Assembly (NCBI GenBank): GCA_013115125.1
Contig: JABANN010000115.1
Coordinates: 1 to 64,000, forward strand
Length of the DNA stretch: 64,000 nt
Reading direction: 5' to 3'
Source: Perkinsus olseni
Taxonomy: Eukaryota > Perkinsozoa > Perkinsida
Under the pieces are notes generated by a model. It had not been told where the DNA came from, did not search any database, and worked only from the letters and a program-made list of their open reading frames with translations. Made by a program: the position numbers and the translations under genes. Positions 23,680 through 35,600 of this stretch are shown here, piece after piece; within the stretch, counting starts at the first letter, position 1; the number at the start of each line of letters is the position of its first letter.

Positions 23680-24864
23680 ATGTCCTCTCCCCTCAATATC
23701 GGATTCATCGGCGGTGGTAACATGTGCGAAGCTCTGTTGAAGGGGATGCTCACTTCTCGCATCACGGTCGAGAAGAATGTGATTATCAGTGAACCCTTGC
23801 AAGCTCGTGGCGAGTAAGCGTCACCGCCTCGCTCAACGGCCATGGACGTACTCGCTGCAGGTACCTGCTAAAGACCTATCCCGGTATCCACATCACCACC
23901 AACAGCGCTGATGTAGCCACGGCTCAGTGCATCGTCGTGTTTATCGCCGTCAAACCACAGTAAGTTCAAATGAACGTTTGCGTGGTGATTGACTCGCACA
24001 ACTCAGAATGTTGAAGGCGGCCCTCAGCGGACTGTCCTTCGCCCACAAGCCTCTTATCGTCTCCATTTGTGCCGGCGTTGCTCTGGAGACCCTCGCCCAG
24101 CTACTGCCGTCCCAGAGAATCGTAAGCTTGGTGGAATCACCAGTATGTGATAGTCTTCTCATCCGCGTCAGGTTCGTGTTATGCCGAACACCCCGGCTCT
24201 CGTTGGCGCTGGAGCTTCCGCCTTCTGCATGGGACCAGGCTGTAATACCCACTCTGGAACTTGTGAATATTCGCTGTTTCTAACCCCCCCGGAGCGGTTA
24301 ATTTTCATTCACTCGTCACACCTCTCTACTCTCAGGTACGGATCAGGACCGTGCTCTTGCGAGCAAAATGCTTGAATGTTTCTCTGGAGTCGTCGTTCCC
24401 GTTGATGAGAAGCTCATCGACGCCGTTACTGGTCTTTCGGGAAGCGGCCCTGCGTGAGTCCACTCCCCTTCTCTCACTTTCCACTCCGTTAATGTACCAG
24501 ATACTTCTTCCTCTTCATCGAAGCGCTCGCTGATGGAGGTGTTCAACAGGGGCTTCCTCGGGCCCAGGCATTGAAGCTCGCAGCGCAAACGTGTGTTGGA
24601 GCTGGCAAGATGGTACATCCCATAAGCCTCTCCTGCTGGTTATTGCTGTTTTCAGGTCTTAGAGTCTGGCAGACATCCCGGCGAGCTCAAGGACAGTGTT
24701 TGCAGCCCGGCCGGTAGTAAACTTCTCAAAATTCCAAGGTGACGCTTCAATCAGGTACGACAATTGCCGGCGTGGCGGCTTTGGAGCGCAACGGATTCCG
24801 CAGCGCTGCGATAGATGCAGTCAAGGCAGCCACGGAGAGGAGCCGAGAGTTGTCCAAGATATAA
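23680..24864 (+). CDS. P5CR: Pyrroline-5-carboxylate reductase
   Basis: Last step of proline synthesis: NAD(P)H-dependent reduction of pyrroline-5-carboxylate. Eight exons with matching phases give 271 aa, the normal size: 23680-23813, 23861-23959, 24007-24121, 24172-24241, 24336-24453, 24501-24612, 24656-24713, 24755-24864. Motifs are the Rossmann dinucleotide fold [73 protein letters not shown], and the C-terminal [17 protein letters not shown]. No targeting peptide is visible, so it is probably cytosolic. Confidence 0.95.
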
Positions 24865-25451
24865 CTCTGAGCGTTTTGTGACGTGTGGGCTGATTACTCC
24901 ACTGTGGTGAAGATTTGCTTCTCAAAGTGCGATGCGTTGCTTTAGTAGTCTAAACTCATTAGGGGCAACTCTAGGGTTCTTCGGGTAGGATTGAACGCCC
25001 AACATCTCAAGGCAAACAGACACCAATTCCCAATACCGTTCAGTATTTCCCGTGAGGCTCAGGAAACACGAACGCGAACTCTGTTGAGGATGGGGCACGC
25101 AGTGTTGCACTTCTCACTTTGGGTAACGGAAACGAATGGCCACTGGGTGAGCTGCTACGATCCCCGTTGCTCTTATTGGTACGTAATCTGGGCGTTCCGT
25201 GACTTTTAGAATACTAAAACACAACCCTTGTCCGTGTTGACTAAGATGTCCATCAATGCAGATAATAAAAGTAGTAGTATGGCGCGTAAAATAATGATGC
25301 ATTCTCCTTGAAGTTCATATTGAATCCAGGCACGAGGGTGAGGATGCAATGAGAGAAAAAGACACCGCAGTGAAGCAATTATGATTTCGTCGGGCCCTGA
25401 AAACACATAAGGCGATGTGTGTGAGTTTAAAGTCCAACGCCGAAAGCCGGC

Positions 25452-26258
25452 TTAGTCAGGCACATAAGGCGGACCGTTACTCCGCCGAACACAGGCCCTG
25501 GAAGTACCTTGACTTTTTCCAACCCTGGGGGCGGTGGTACAGAAGGTGGGGCCTTCACCCGTCGGGAGAAGAGGACCTCACATCCCTGGATAGAGGTATC
25601 ATACAGTTTCCCAATACGTACCTAGTGTCAACGCTTCGTAACCGATGCTGAATACCCAAAATGACCAGTACCAGCTGGTCGATGTCCGTCCGGCACTTGG
25701 GGCAACAACTGCCTCCAACAGCTTCGTTACTCGCTATGTGCACCGCACACGACTGGCAAATTCCCGCGTGCCCACAGGGTAAAATAACCTGTGAATTTCC
25801 ATGACGATCTCGAGACATGGTCGCGTCACTGACCATATCTCCTGGGTTATCGAGGCACACGGAACACGGCGTGATGGTCTTCGTCATCACTTCGCTGCTC
25901 ACCGGGACGACTCCTGTTACATTATCCAGAATCACCTAGAAAGGGACTGATGCTGGCAATAGGGTCGAGAACGGAACTCACGGTCGGTTCAGGGACGGTG
26001 CTCAGCCTGCGCTCTCCTGCGACCAGGTAGACCCTATTGACCGATCGGCACGTTTCACAGACAAACACATTCGCTCCAGCCCTGACGAACGACACCACCA
26101 AATACCTTTACCCATCAATGAAAAGTTGAAAATTACGAAAGCGACTGCACCGCGTGGCAGACATCACACGCCACTTGGTCAGTGACAAGGTTCGGCTGCT
26201 TCTTTTTCGATTTCGATTTACCGCCGCATATCGGGGAGCAGGACAGCTTCCCACCCAT
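25452..26258 (-). CDS. RING-finger E3 ligase with acylation-type N-terminus
   Basis: Exons 26137-26258, 25982-26105, 25622-25935 and 25452-25524 give 210 aa. The start MGGKLSCSPICGGKSKSKKK has the N-myristoylation pattern (Gly2) plus nearby Cys that could be palmitoylated, with a basic patch. Two Cys pairs follow (CDVCHA and CETCRS), which may bind zinc. The RING-HC domain reads PCSVCLD, VILPCGHAGICQSCAVHI and CCPKCRTDIDQLVLV, the MGRN1/RNF-like arrangement. This suggests a membrane-attached ubiquitin ligase. The last small exon is the least certain part. Confidence 0.8.
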
Positions 26259-26641
26259 AAAGCAGCGAACAAAGAGACTGAGAACACTCCGGCCGTTCCC
26301 ATTCACGCGCCACGCAAACGCTCAGAAGTAGGAGAAACTGAAAGCCCGAACGGTACACCGTACAACAGAGGAACAGATGGCCCCAAAAATGTGGGAACCT
26401 CGGGTCTGCGGCAGGACCGATCCGCCGAGCCCGAAGGACTTATACAAATTCAACAATAACCAGAACAGCATGCCTTCAAGATGACGACGATCTTGAAGGC
26501 AGTAGCATCAGTTGCTAGTAAGGCGTGTATCGTATTAACGAGAGTGACGGTTCGGCAAAAGTGGCTTTTACAGCGAGAGTTGGATGACGTCGTCAATGGG
26601 TCACGAAAGTGTGTGATAAAGAGAGTCTAAGTTGGCCTCCT

Positions 26642-28553
26642 TCAGGCGAGAGGGTTCGAGTCGCTTGTTCCCCTCGGTCTGATGTGTTCTTGGACCTGAA
26701 GGCGCAAAGTGAATCGGAATCGAGAAGCCGGGCGAGGGCTCACGAAGGCAGCCATGGTCCCCAAGGCCCTGCGGGGAGCGTCCCTTTCAGAGGTACAGAA
26801 ACTGAATAGCTGGAAGCAGTGGACCTGAAACATCACAATTTCGTGGCGCAGTGACAGAATGTCCATACTACCATCTCCTCGTATTCTTGGAACTGCAGGT
26901 GAGTATCCGGGCTCTTCATAGCTGACATCTTAGCAGCGAACCTCTCGATTTGAGGAAGGAAAAGTTCATCCTGACCGGCCTGGATCTGAGGTAAAGCGTC
27001 ATCAGAAGGCGTACGTACTCCCCGTGCTGAACCAAAGAGCTTACCAGCATGTTCGGCAGGCCGCTAAGATCGGCATAGTAAGGCGAAACCTCTTGCGAGT
27101 TCGGACAGCAGTTGCCGATAGCATACTGTGCTACACTGGACACCTACCCGTCGACGACACATCACCCAGCAGGAGTGATAGTACCACAAACTCACCAGAT
27201 CACGCTGAACGTAATCAACACACTCCTTCTTCTCCGGCGGCGGCACTGGTTTTGGCGGCGCCGGTGTGGCAGCAGGGGCAGCGGCTTCCGCGGGTTTCTC
27301 ATCGCTACCCTCGGATTTCGACACGCTCTTTTCCTCTTCAGTATTCGCTTTCGAGCTTTCAGACTTCGACGACTTAGGCTGACCTCCATCGGGCTCCTTC
27401 GCAGTTTCACCCGTCGCCTCGCTGTTCACGATGTCATCTCCAAGGCCGCCAGTCTCCTCGTCCTTTTTCGTGTCGGCCGAATCATCCTTAGCCGTGTCCG
27501 CCGCTTCAGAGGGCTTCTCCGTAATACCATCGACGCTAGACGACTTCGTATCGTCGAGGACTGCGGACTCTCCTCCCGCAGAAGAACTAAAGTCGTCGGA
27601 GTCGTCATCGACCTGGTCAGCCAAGTCCGTAATGGGCGACATCAGGCAGGCACTGTTCGGCAGCGGCACCTAAGTATCAAGTTACTGACACCTCTAGCTA
27701 GCATGTGACAGGCACCTACTCCTTCGTCCCTGAGGCCCGCCAGAGCCAAGGTCGCCATGCCAGCACCGAGAGAGTCTCCTGCAATCGACATGCAGCCTGG
27801 GTCCACTCCGATGTCATCGATGAAATGCTTGTATCTGGACACAAGGCGAAGTCATTCTCCCATACTTATACCGAGCCTTCCTCCTACACGGCCTTGACGT
27901 CGCACACCCCTTCCTCCAAAGAGCAAGCTGGCGGTAGCGAGTTGTTCGATATGCAGCACCTGGCAATGTAAGGTGGAAGGCCTTCGGGCTCACTACGGTT
28001 GGCAACGGACTCGTCGTCGCTTACACAATAGCGCCCGCCCTCTTGGCCAGGAGATACAGCATGTAGCGATGAACACCCTTGCCCCACACACAGAAGGGAG
28101 TTCCGGGGACATATCTAGAGGAGAGGAAAAACGTTAGCTAGAGGTGTCAGAAAACACTTCCGCTCACAGTATGATCGGGTTCGTCTTGAGAACGCTGATA
28201 CTGGGTCCGATCTCCTGGACGGCTAGCTCCGGAGGTCTCTTGGGCGTGATGTCGTTGGGCCAAATCCAAGCTGAAGCAAAGACGACGACGAGTCAGCGTC
28301 CTTCCCGACTGTGCGTGATGGCGAAGATACTACTCAGATGGAGAGGCTCCTTGTGGCCCTCGATGTTCAGAGACTGAGCGAAGCGAAACTGAAGATAAGG
28401 TCCATCGGGAAAATAGGTGGAAGAGACGTTCCTATTAGTACCACTCCCTTCGGAAGCATCATATTAGGTAACGGTTTCTCGGCAAGCTTCCTCACACGAT
28501 CCACGCTCATGCCGGAAAGATGCTTCCCCACGGAGCGCAAGGCACTGATGTAT
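26642..28553 (-). CDS. Alpha/beta-hydrolase (GDSxG esterase) with acidic insert
   Basis: Family-3 alpha/beta hydrolase of the HSL/arylacetamide deacetylase type. In order on the minus strand: FPDGPYLQFRFAQSLNIEG (about 28400), WIWPNDITPKRPPEL, VHRYMLYLLAKRAGAIV (about 28050), SLPPACSLEEGVCDVKAVY, and the nucleophile elbow CMSIAGDSLGAGMATLAL (about 27780). Then come LMSPITDLADQ, SPYYADLSGLPNMLVS (about 27060), IQAGQDELFLPQIERFAAK and FQEYEEMVHCFQLFS. Between the cap region and SPYYADL lies an insert of about 130 residues rich in Ser, Glu, Asp and Lys (roughly 27215-27610), unusual for the family. The first exon is unclear: an upstream exon would be joined across the T-arm intron 28554-28614. 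Substrate unknown. Confidence 0.75.
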
Positions 28554-28614
28554 CTATTAAAGGCAGGAAAAGAAGTGATGCCTCTGGGATTCGAACCCAC
28601 GACCACGCGTTTAC
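28554..28614 (-). other. Candidate intron containing a tRNA T-arm sequence
   Basis: On the minus strand this reads gtaaacgcg, then ggtcgtgggttcgaatccca, then a pyrimidine-rich end closing in aatag. The GGTTCGAATCC core is a Pol III B-box. Here the exon upstream of the donor is not certain, so this instance is weaker than the other T-arm introns. Confidence 0.5.
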
Positions 28615-28640
28615 GGGAGGCTGAACGACCCTGCCGATTC

Positions 28641-29358
28641 TTACGATTCCATATTGGAGTTCCACGACTTTCTCTTGGAGTGACCCATGAACCGACGCAA
28701 CGGGACCTATAAACGACGCCGAAACGCCGTAACCAGGATTCGAACCCGGGAGTTTCTATAGAAGGACAGGAGAGACCCCGACTTCAACTAGTCCACCATG
28801 GTGTTAATACCTTGAGCATCGTGCCTGCAGCTCTCGGGCCGATTGTTGAGGCCCACATCGATTCACCCAATGAGCTGTGAGCTCTCAAAGGCTTGCCTCC
28901 GCCAAGTGTGCAAATGCTCGCATCAGAAGAGCGACCTGACGCACACGGGAAAATTCCACAACATTCTTTCAAAAATAAGCGGAGCGATGCACGGTAATCT
29001 TACCGTAAACGCTAACATCTCCAACTCCGATGTCCACAGTAGCAGAGCTGGCTGAGGACATGGACGTACTCAGCGACGGGGCATTTCCCACAGATTGGTC
29101 CTCAGACTGAGGCAGCTCTGGGGAGCTAGCCGCCGCCTTCATCGTCTCCTGGCTGCCTCTACTAGGCAGCATCTTTTCCGTCTTTACATCAGACCACTTG
29201 GGGCTGCTGCTTTCCTCAGGCGCATGACCAAGCAGATCAGCCATTGAAAGAGTGTTGAGAGGGTCGGCAAGCTCGTCAGTAATAGCCGAGCTGGTAGCCC
29301 TTGAAAGAGCAGGTGTGACCTCCGCGGGGACTGTCACCTTTTCGGGTGCCTCCGTCAT
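28641..29358 (-). CDS. Ser/Thr-rich hypothetical protein
   Basis: Exons 29004-29358, 28811-28935 and 28641-28706 are in phase (181 aa). The start is MTEAPEKVTVPAEVTPALSR. The middle is rich in Ser, Glu and Pro, with MADLLGHAPEESSSPKWSD. The C-terminus is basic (KVPLRRFMGHSKRKSWNSN). No domain recognised. Its start lies under 200 bp downstream of the AP-4 mu stop. The intron 28707-28810 contains the T-arm-like sequence cccgggttcgaatcctgg, preceded by a sequence resembling a tRNA D-arm. Confidence 0.5.
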
Positions 29359-29541
29359 TAGAAAAGTATGTGAATAAATAGCTGACAACATGAGGGGTGT
29401 CCAGCAACCCCTCCGGCATCCAGAAGCAACAAGCACGACGACCGAGAGAAACTGTAGTAAGCTTATCAAGGGACGCAGCAGAGATCGTCCCCGGGGTAAG
29501 TATCAAACACGTGGGAGGCCTCTCCTCGCCACTACCATCAG

Positions 29542-32216
29542 TCAATCCATCCGTATCATATAGCTTTGGCTCTGCGTCACATACCGTACCCACCGGTATC
29601 TGATGACGAATATCCGTTATCATGAAGCAATCTCGAGCGGAGCGGAGCGAAGCAAACTCACGGATTGCCCTGAGCCCCCTGAGGTGCTTGTGTCGATCCA
29701 TAGGGCATGCCCTGATACCGATCCGCTATCCGGAGGTATCTAAGGTTGACCCGTGACAGACACGGAATGCCGAATTGGTATTACTTCACTTGAAGGCCGC
29801 TAACCACGTACATGGGGACTTCGAAGGTGAGAGCGAGAGGGCCTATCCTCGGCTTCCCAGTCACGGGCTGAGCGAAATTCAAACGCGCTCGAAGGGTACC
29901 TGAGGTCAGCCTCTGTACAAGCGGCCACCCCTATACCAATCCCCTTCAAATCAAGGTACATCGGCGCTAGTCTGACTAAGCCGGCTCTCGCCGTACACAA
30001 GGGAGCGCAGTTCGAGTCCGGGCCCACCGACAGTGGCAAGTAGACCGCCTGGTATTACACTCATGGCCTCCCTGCAGCTTCTTGATATTCCAATATAGTT
30101 TCCTCTCAGACTCGACAAAGTCAGCGCTCTGCTGCACCGGCGGAGGCTTCTGCATCCCTCTCGGGCCTGCCCCCACGAACGCACCTGAGTACAACGGAGT
30201 GGACGCAACCCAAGCCGACTAAAGACCCCCCTCGAGCAGGCCTACGACTACTCACCTCCAACAGCGGACATGTCACAATTGACGGAGGCCGTGCCAAGCG
30301 GGGTCGGTATCGTCATCTGGATATTCCCGCCATAGTTAGACTCCGGCACCTACTCAGTCGAAATTGCGCACAGCGAAGAATTCTAAGATACCATTACCTC
30401 AGCCCGTATCTTAATCACTAGTTCGACCTTGTACTGCGACACCGAGTCCACGAACGGCGTCACGCGGAAGGGCGGACGGAATTCTGAGATGAACGAAAGT
30501 AGTGCAGGAATCTTAACCGAGGATGAAACCCAGGGTCGCGAGATTGAGGTCGACCCTAGGCAGATCCAGAAGCAAGGATATGCACCGAGGGCAGCTTCGA
30601 CCTTCCTGACCTACCCGAGTCGATGCGGTAGTTCATAACGCTGAACTCTCCATCAGGTGGGACGAAGGAGAGGATCCGCTGGGAGTCGAAATCGTTGAGG
30701 TCCACTCTGGGATGGAACGTGCCTGCAGAAGATGACAGAAGTTTTCTGACACCTCTAGCTGCGAATATTACAATCGTCCAACGGCACGACAGCCTGCTGC
30801 GGCCCCCCGCCGTAGTTCGGCATCGGAGCGGCCTCCCTAGGCTGACTGAGGATCTCCAAATCGTCATTCAGCGCTAGCCGCAGCTCAGGATTGCCTGTGA
30901 GATACCTGCGACCACGAAAGATACCCTCGAAAGGCCCTCAACAACATTACGATTTCATCTGGATCGAGCCATCTATGCTGCTATTGAGCACTTGACCCTG
31001 GGCGTTCATCAAAACCTACGGGAAGTCACATCAAACTCCAAATGGTAGGGCGAGGAAGTGTCTCACCGTCAACCGTTCGAGGATATCAACGAAGATCTCA
31101 TTCTTCTGGTCTCCAGCAGCAGCCTTGCCTGGTATGTGTCCAGCCGCCATACTTGAGACCGCCGAAGTCGCTGTGGAGAGGACCTGCAATGGCGCCTCTC
31201 ATGAACCACAACGCACCCGCAGAGCCCACTGATGACGCCACACTCTGAGCAGCCGCTATGGTAGAGTTGGCTGCAGAGACCGGGACTTGAGGAGGAGCTT
31301 GTGGAACGTGCTGGGCTACCGGGCCGATAGGACGATGAACCTAGACTCGCACTCGTGAGTACGAAGGGTTTTCCCAGAAGGCATCTTACCGCAGTGGATG
31401 GCATCGTCCGGCTAGTATTGAAGGTGGGCAGTGAAGACAATATACCCCCACCTGTCGCCGTGCCGGGGCTATCAGAAACCATAATCGCCTCGTTGTGCAC
31501 GCAGCTTCGGAGGACCTGATTTTGCAGTGAAGGAGTGGTACTACCAAAGAAGGGCGAGGTACCTCAGTATTAGTAGTCTGGGGGATTCCAAAGTCTATCA
31601 TCTCGTCCAAGATCTCGTAAACCAGTACGAAGTTCTTTCGTAGGGATTCCTCGTTGAGGACACCGCAATAGTCCTTGATAACCTGAGCTGGAGAGTGCCC
31701 CTGCCTCGGATTGAACCCGAGACCTCACCTTGATCATGTTGTTGAGTAGTTCTATTGCCCACATAGGGCTCACGTTACATTGGGTGGTGAGGACGAAGTA
31801 TAGGCCCGATCGTTTGACGTAAATGAAAGATATCCCATCTAGATTCTGGCAAGATACAAAATAGGTCAAGACCGAGTCCATGAACGAGCATGATATATCC
31901 CTTAGAGGGGCAGCATCGAGAAAAACGATTCCGTTTATATTACGAAGATCGGCGGTGGCTCTCCGCCATTCCAAAACTTCGCTTTCCGGAAGAAGATCTC
32001 AGCCGTACCTTTGACGATATCGCCGCGGACTGAAGGAGAATATTCAGTACTGACGAAAGCAAAGCGAGCAGACGACAACTCTGTGAACCTATTTTGCATC
32101 TTGCACGACGTAACCTAAGATTCCCCCGCATTACAGTCCCTTGTGATGATGGTATCTCCTCGTGGTGACAGTATATAAAACTGGGAGACCGAGTCGAGGA
32201 CCGTCGCCGGTGTCAT
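29542..32216 (-). CDS. AP4M1: AP-4-type adaptor complex mu subunit
   Basis: Medium chain of a vesicle-coat adaptor complex at trans-Golgi or endosome membranes. The first exon (32135-32216) reads [18 protein letters not shown] and joins in phase to [20 protein letters not shown], then [19 protein letters not shown] and [20 protein letters not shown], then [11 protein letters not shown]. The C-terminal mu-homology domain has [69 protein letters not shown] and [19 protein letters not shown]. It ends [10 protein letters not shown] to [18 protein letters not shown] and the TGA at 29542-29544. The KGTAEIFF stretch and overall order point to AP-4 rather than AP-1/2/3, though this is by memory. A Ser/Ala-rich linker joins the halves. 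Some middle exon borders are approximate. Confidence 0.87.
31683..31728 (-). other. 46-nt AP-4 mu intron made largely of a tRNA T-arm
   Basis: Between codons for ...LLNNMIK and VIKDYCGVL... (conserved on both sides, phase 0) the intron reads gtgaggtctcgggttcaatc and continues ccgaggcagg to ...ctcag. CTCGG-GTTCAAT-CCGAG forms a perfect 5-bp stem with a 7-nt loop, as in a tRNA T-arm. Because both exons are conserved, the intron limits are reliable. Confidence 0.85.
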
Positions 32217-32693
32217 CCGTCGGGACTTGGAATCAAAAAAACGCAAAGCGAGGTTCCGCCGGAAAGGCTGCCCGAAGATCCATATCCAATCCAATCCTCC
32301 TAGCCCGCGCCCCCATCCCAGACGCTCGTTAAAAAATCGACTTCGACGACTGAGTCCTGCGCATCAAACTGCTCAGCTGCCGCTGCAAAGTGGCGTATCT
32401 TTGAGAAAATTCCACCTCAAGAAATGAGGTCAACCTTTCTGGATACGTCCATGGACGCCTCAAGATACTCCCCTTCAAAATGATTAAAAGCCTTCGCAAT
32501 CCACCATCACCACATTGATAATGATGTGCTCTTCTTACTAAGCCGGCCTATTTCGTGGCGCGGTGAAGTTGAAAATTCTAGCGGAGCGAAGCGATGCATG
32601 TCTCGCACTTTGGAAGTCGTGACCCTTGGCGTTGTCCGCATGGACAGATTCGTTCCTAAGGCGCAAGTTTCAGCTCCTGTCCGATCTATTAAA

Positions 32694-35600
32694 ATGGCAA
32701 GGCGCTCTAGAAAGGTCAGACGACAGCAAGCTTTCATTAAGGGGGCTCATCAGAAGAAGGCAGAGCCTGAAGAGCAGGCGGAGCCAGAGGAGGTGATGCT
32801 GGCCGTAGCGGAGGGGTGGGAATCGAACGCCATCCCTCAGGTCCCCACTCAGAAGGTTCCTGACGAGGTAGAGGACCAGGGGACTGTCGAGGAGCCTGTA
32901 GGGGCTACTTCACTGCCTGAGGAAGAGGAGGTCGAAGAAAAAGCCGCCGAAGAGGAGGAGGCTGAAGAGGAAGTGGCCGCCGAAGAGGAGGCAGAAGAAG
33001 AAGAGGAAGTCGAGGATGCTGAGCACCATCAGGAGAACCTTCTAGGTAGGCAACGTGAATGGATCACTGGGTTTAGGAGCTTGCTGGGTTGGCCAGGTGA
33101 TGATGACGACGAAGAGGAGGACCTTGATGAAGGCCTGTTGGTCCGTGCCAGTAAGAAGAGGCTCCGTGAGGATGATGATGAGGAAGAGGAAGAGGAGGAA
33201 GCTGGCTTTGGCAGTGATGATGATGAAGAAGAGGATGCGTATGTTGATGAGGAGGAGCTGCCAGACGAAGCTGATGAGGAGGATCTTAAGGAGGCAGCGG
33301 CGGTAAGGAAAGCAAATTGCGTGGAATTCTGCGGGGGCGCCGAGTGTCTATTACCAGTCCTATGACGACATCGGGATTCCGTTGATGATCTCAGATGGAG
33401 GAGTTTGAGGAGGCGGAGGAGGCTGGAGAGGCGGCCGCGACCTCGGCTGCCGTTGTGGATATCCCTTCCCTTAAGAAACGTAGTACGGGAACGTCTTAGT
33501 GCTGGGTCGTGCGGACGGCGTGTGAAAACGTATAGTGCTAGGATAGAACCTGGGTCATTTGATGGTTAATCAGGCCTGGAGGAGGTCATCCGTCTATTGG
33601 CTGCTGGCAAGGAAGCTATTCGGAAGCAAGGGTGCACCAGCAAGGAACTCCGCGAGGAACTGGTAACGACCTGGGCGGAGCGAAGCTGCTTTTTCGATTT
33701 GGCCTCTCCTCAGGCACGCTTGTGCGCCAACTACTACGGTTACAACGAGGAGCTTGCAGCGTACGATCGCCAAGTGTCAGCTTCAACCTAAGATTCCTCT
33801 CCAGGTACATCCTGGATATGTTCGCCCCGGGAGAGGCCGTCCAGCTTTTCGAGGCTAACGATCGGCCGAGACCGATGACCATCCGGGCCAATACTATCAA
33901 GGTGAGGAGAAGGCAACGGCGGAGCGAAGTTTATATCATTATTTTTGTGGTAGACTCGTCGACGCCTTCTTGCACAGCAGCTGATTGCTCGGGGATGCCA
34001 GGTAGAACCCACGGGAGAATGGACCAAGGTAGGGCTTGGGAATTTCTGCAGCTCTCGAGGACTTCGCGTCATTAGGTGGGCCTCACTGTGAAGGAGTCCA
34101 CGGTACCGATCGGCGCCACTCCGGAGTATCTTTCCGGTCGTTATATGCTGCAGGTGAGTGCGCAGCCGGAAGGTTTTTTCGGAATGATATCTTTGGCTTT
34201 TAGTCCGCCTCGTCCTTCGTCCCTGTTCAAGCTCTCAATGCTCAACCAGGCGAGACTGTCCTTGATATGAGTGCAGGTAGAATAGTTGGGAGGGGGTCGG
34301 AATTGAACCCACGACCGTTCGACCACCCCTCAGCTCCTGGAGGCAAGACCACCTACATCGGTCAGATGATGCAGAACCAAGGTGTCCTCTTTGCCAACGA
34401 TCTCAGAGAGGATCGGTAGGTCGATCTTGTCTGCGCCCAGCGTAACCCCAAGATACGCCATTCTCAGGTGCAAGGCCCTCATCGCCAACGTACACCGCCT
34501 GGGGCTCTCTAATGTCGTTGTCACTGCTATGGACGGAAGGAAGTTGAAGGATATGTTACCGAAGTTGGATAGGGTAGGGTTCGAGGGTATTAGGAATTTG
34601 GATACAGTTGGAATGCTGCTACGAACCTCCTGTGAGTTGACGTGCGTTATGGGAACCTGCGCAGGTGCTCTTGGATGCCCCGTGCAGTGGTTCTGGTATC
34701 ATCGCTCGTGACCCGAAGATCAAGGTTAAGAGGAGTAAGACCATCGACAAGACATCCAAAGGTCGTTGGTTCGACCCCCACGGCTTGCTTTTCTACTTTA
34801 GACGTGAAGGAGTTCACTGAGCATGCGGCGCTTCAACGTGAGCTGCTTTTGACGGCGATCGATATGGTTGATGCTGACACCAAAACTACCGGCGAGGGCG
34901 GCGTTATTGTCTATAGTAAGGGGGCACTCGTGGTCTTGCTCCGAAGTGCTTTTTGAAGCAACCGTTGGGCACCTCTTCATGACAGGTACGTGCTCCATGG
35001 CAGTCGAGGAGGACGAGATGGTCATAGACGCGGTAGGAGCCGTCTCCTCCTCCTGCTGCCGTACGCCGTTGTTGGCAGATTTTGAAGGCCCGCAACGTCC
35101 GTGTGGTTCCCTTCGATGACGTCGTCAGCTTCGGCTCTGAGGGCTTTACCTCCTTCCGCGGCAAGCAGTTCCATCCCAGCCTCAAACATTCTAGAAGATT
35201 CTTCCCTCATGTAATATAGGATATCGAATAGTCGTACCTTGTAGCTCTTATTACTAGCGAAAGTAGGAAAACGATCTCGCTGGCTGCTCAATGGCTGAAT
35301 TATCTACTCTATAGCGCTGCCCAGTGAATGAGGGAATTGCCACCGCTTCTATCGTCTATAGGCGTGACGGCCGGCGATGTCTTTTGTGCTAGGAGACGTG
35401 TCGATTATAGCATGCACAGCGTGATGTATAAGAAGACCTTCTATCGTATCGTCGAGGTCCTCTCATTTCCTCCGACAGGTGCATAACATGGATGGCTTCT
35501 TCGTTTGCAAACTGCAGAAGTTCAGCAATGAGATCCCTCAGCGTAAGGCTCCAGCGGAGCATCTTGTTTTACTTACGAGTTTCTTGTAGGTGTCCGGAAG

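Noticed and set aside
33905-33925. Copy of the gcggagcgaag motif counted as intronic
   Set aside because: Alignment with NOP2 proteins suggests that it encodes part of the exon (TIKVRRRQRRSE) and that the donor lies just after it.
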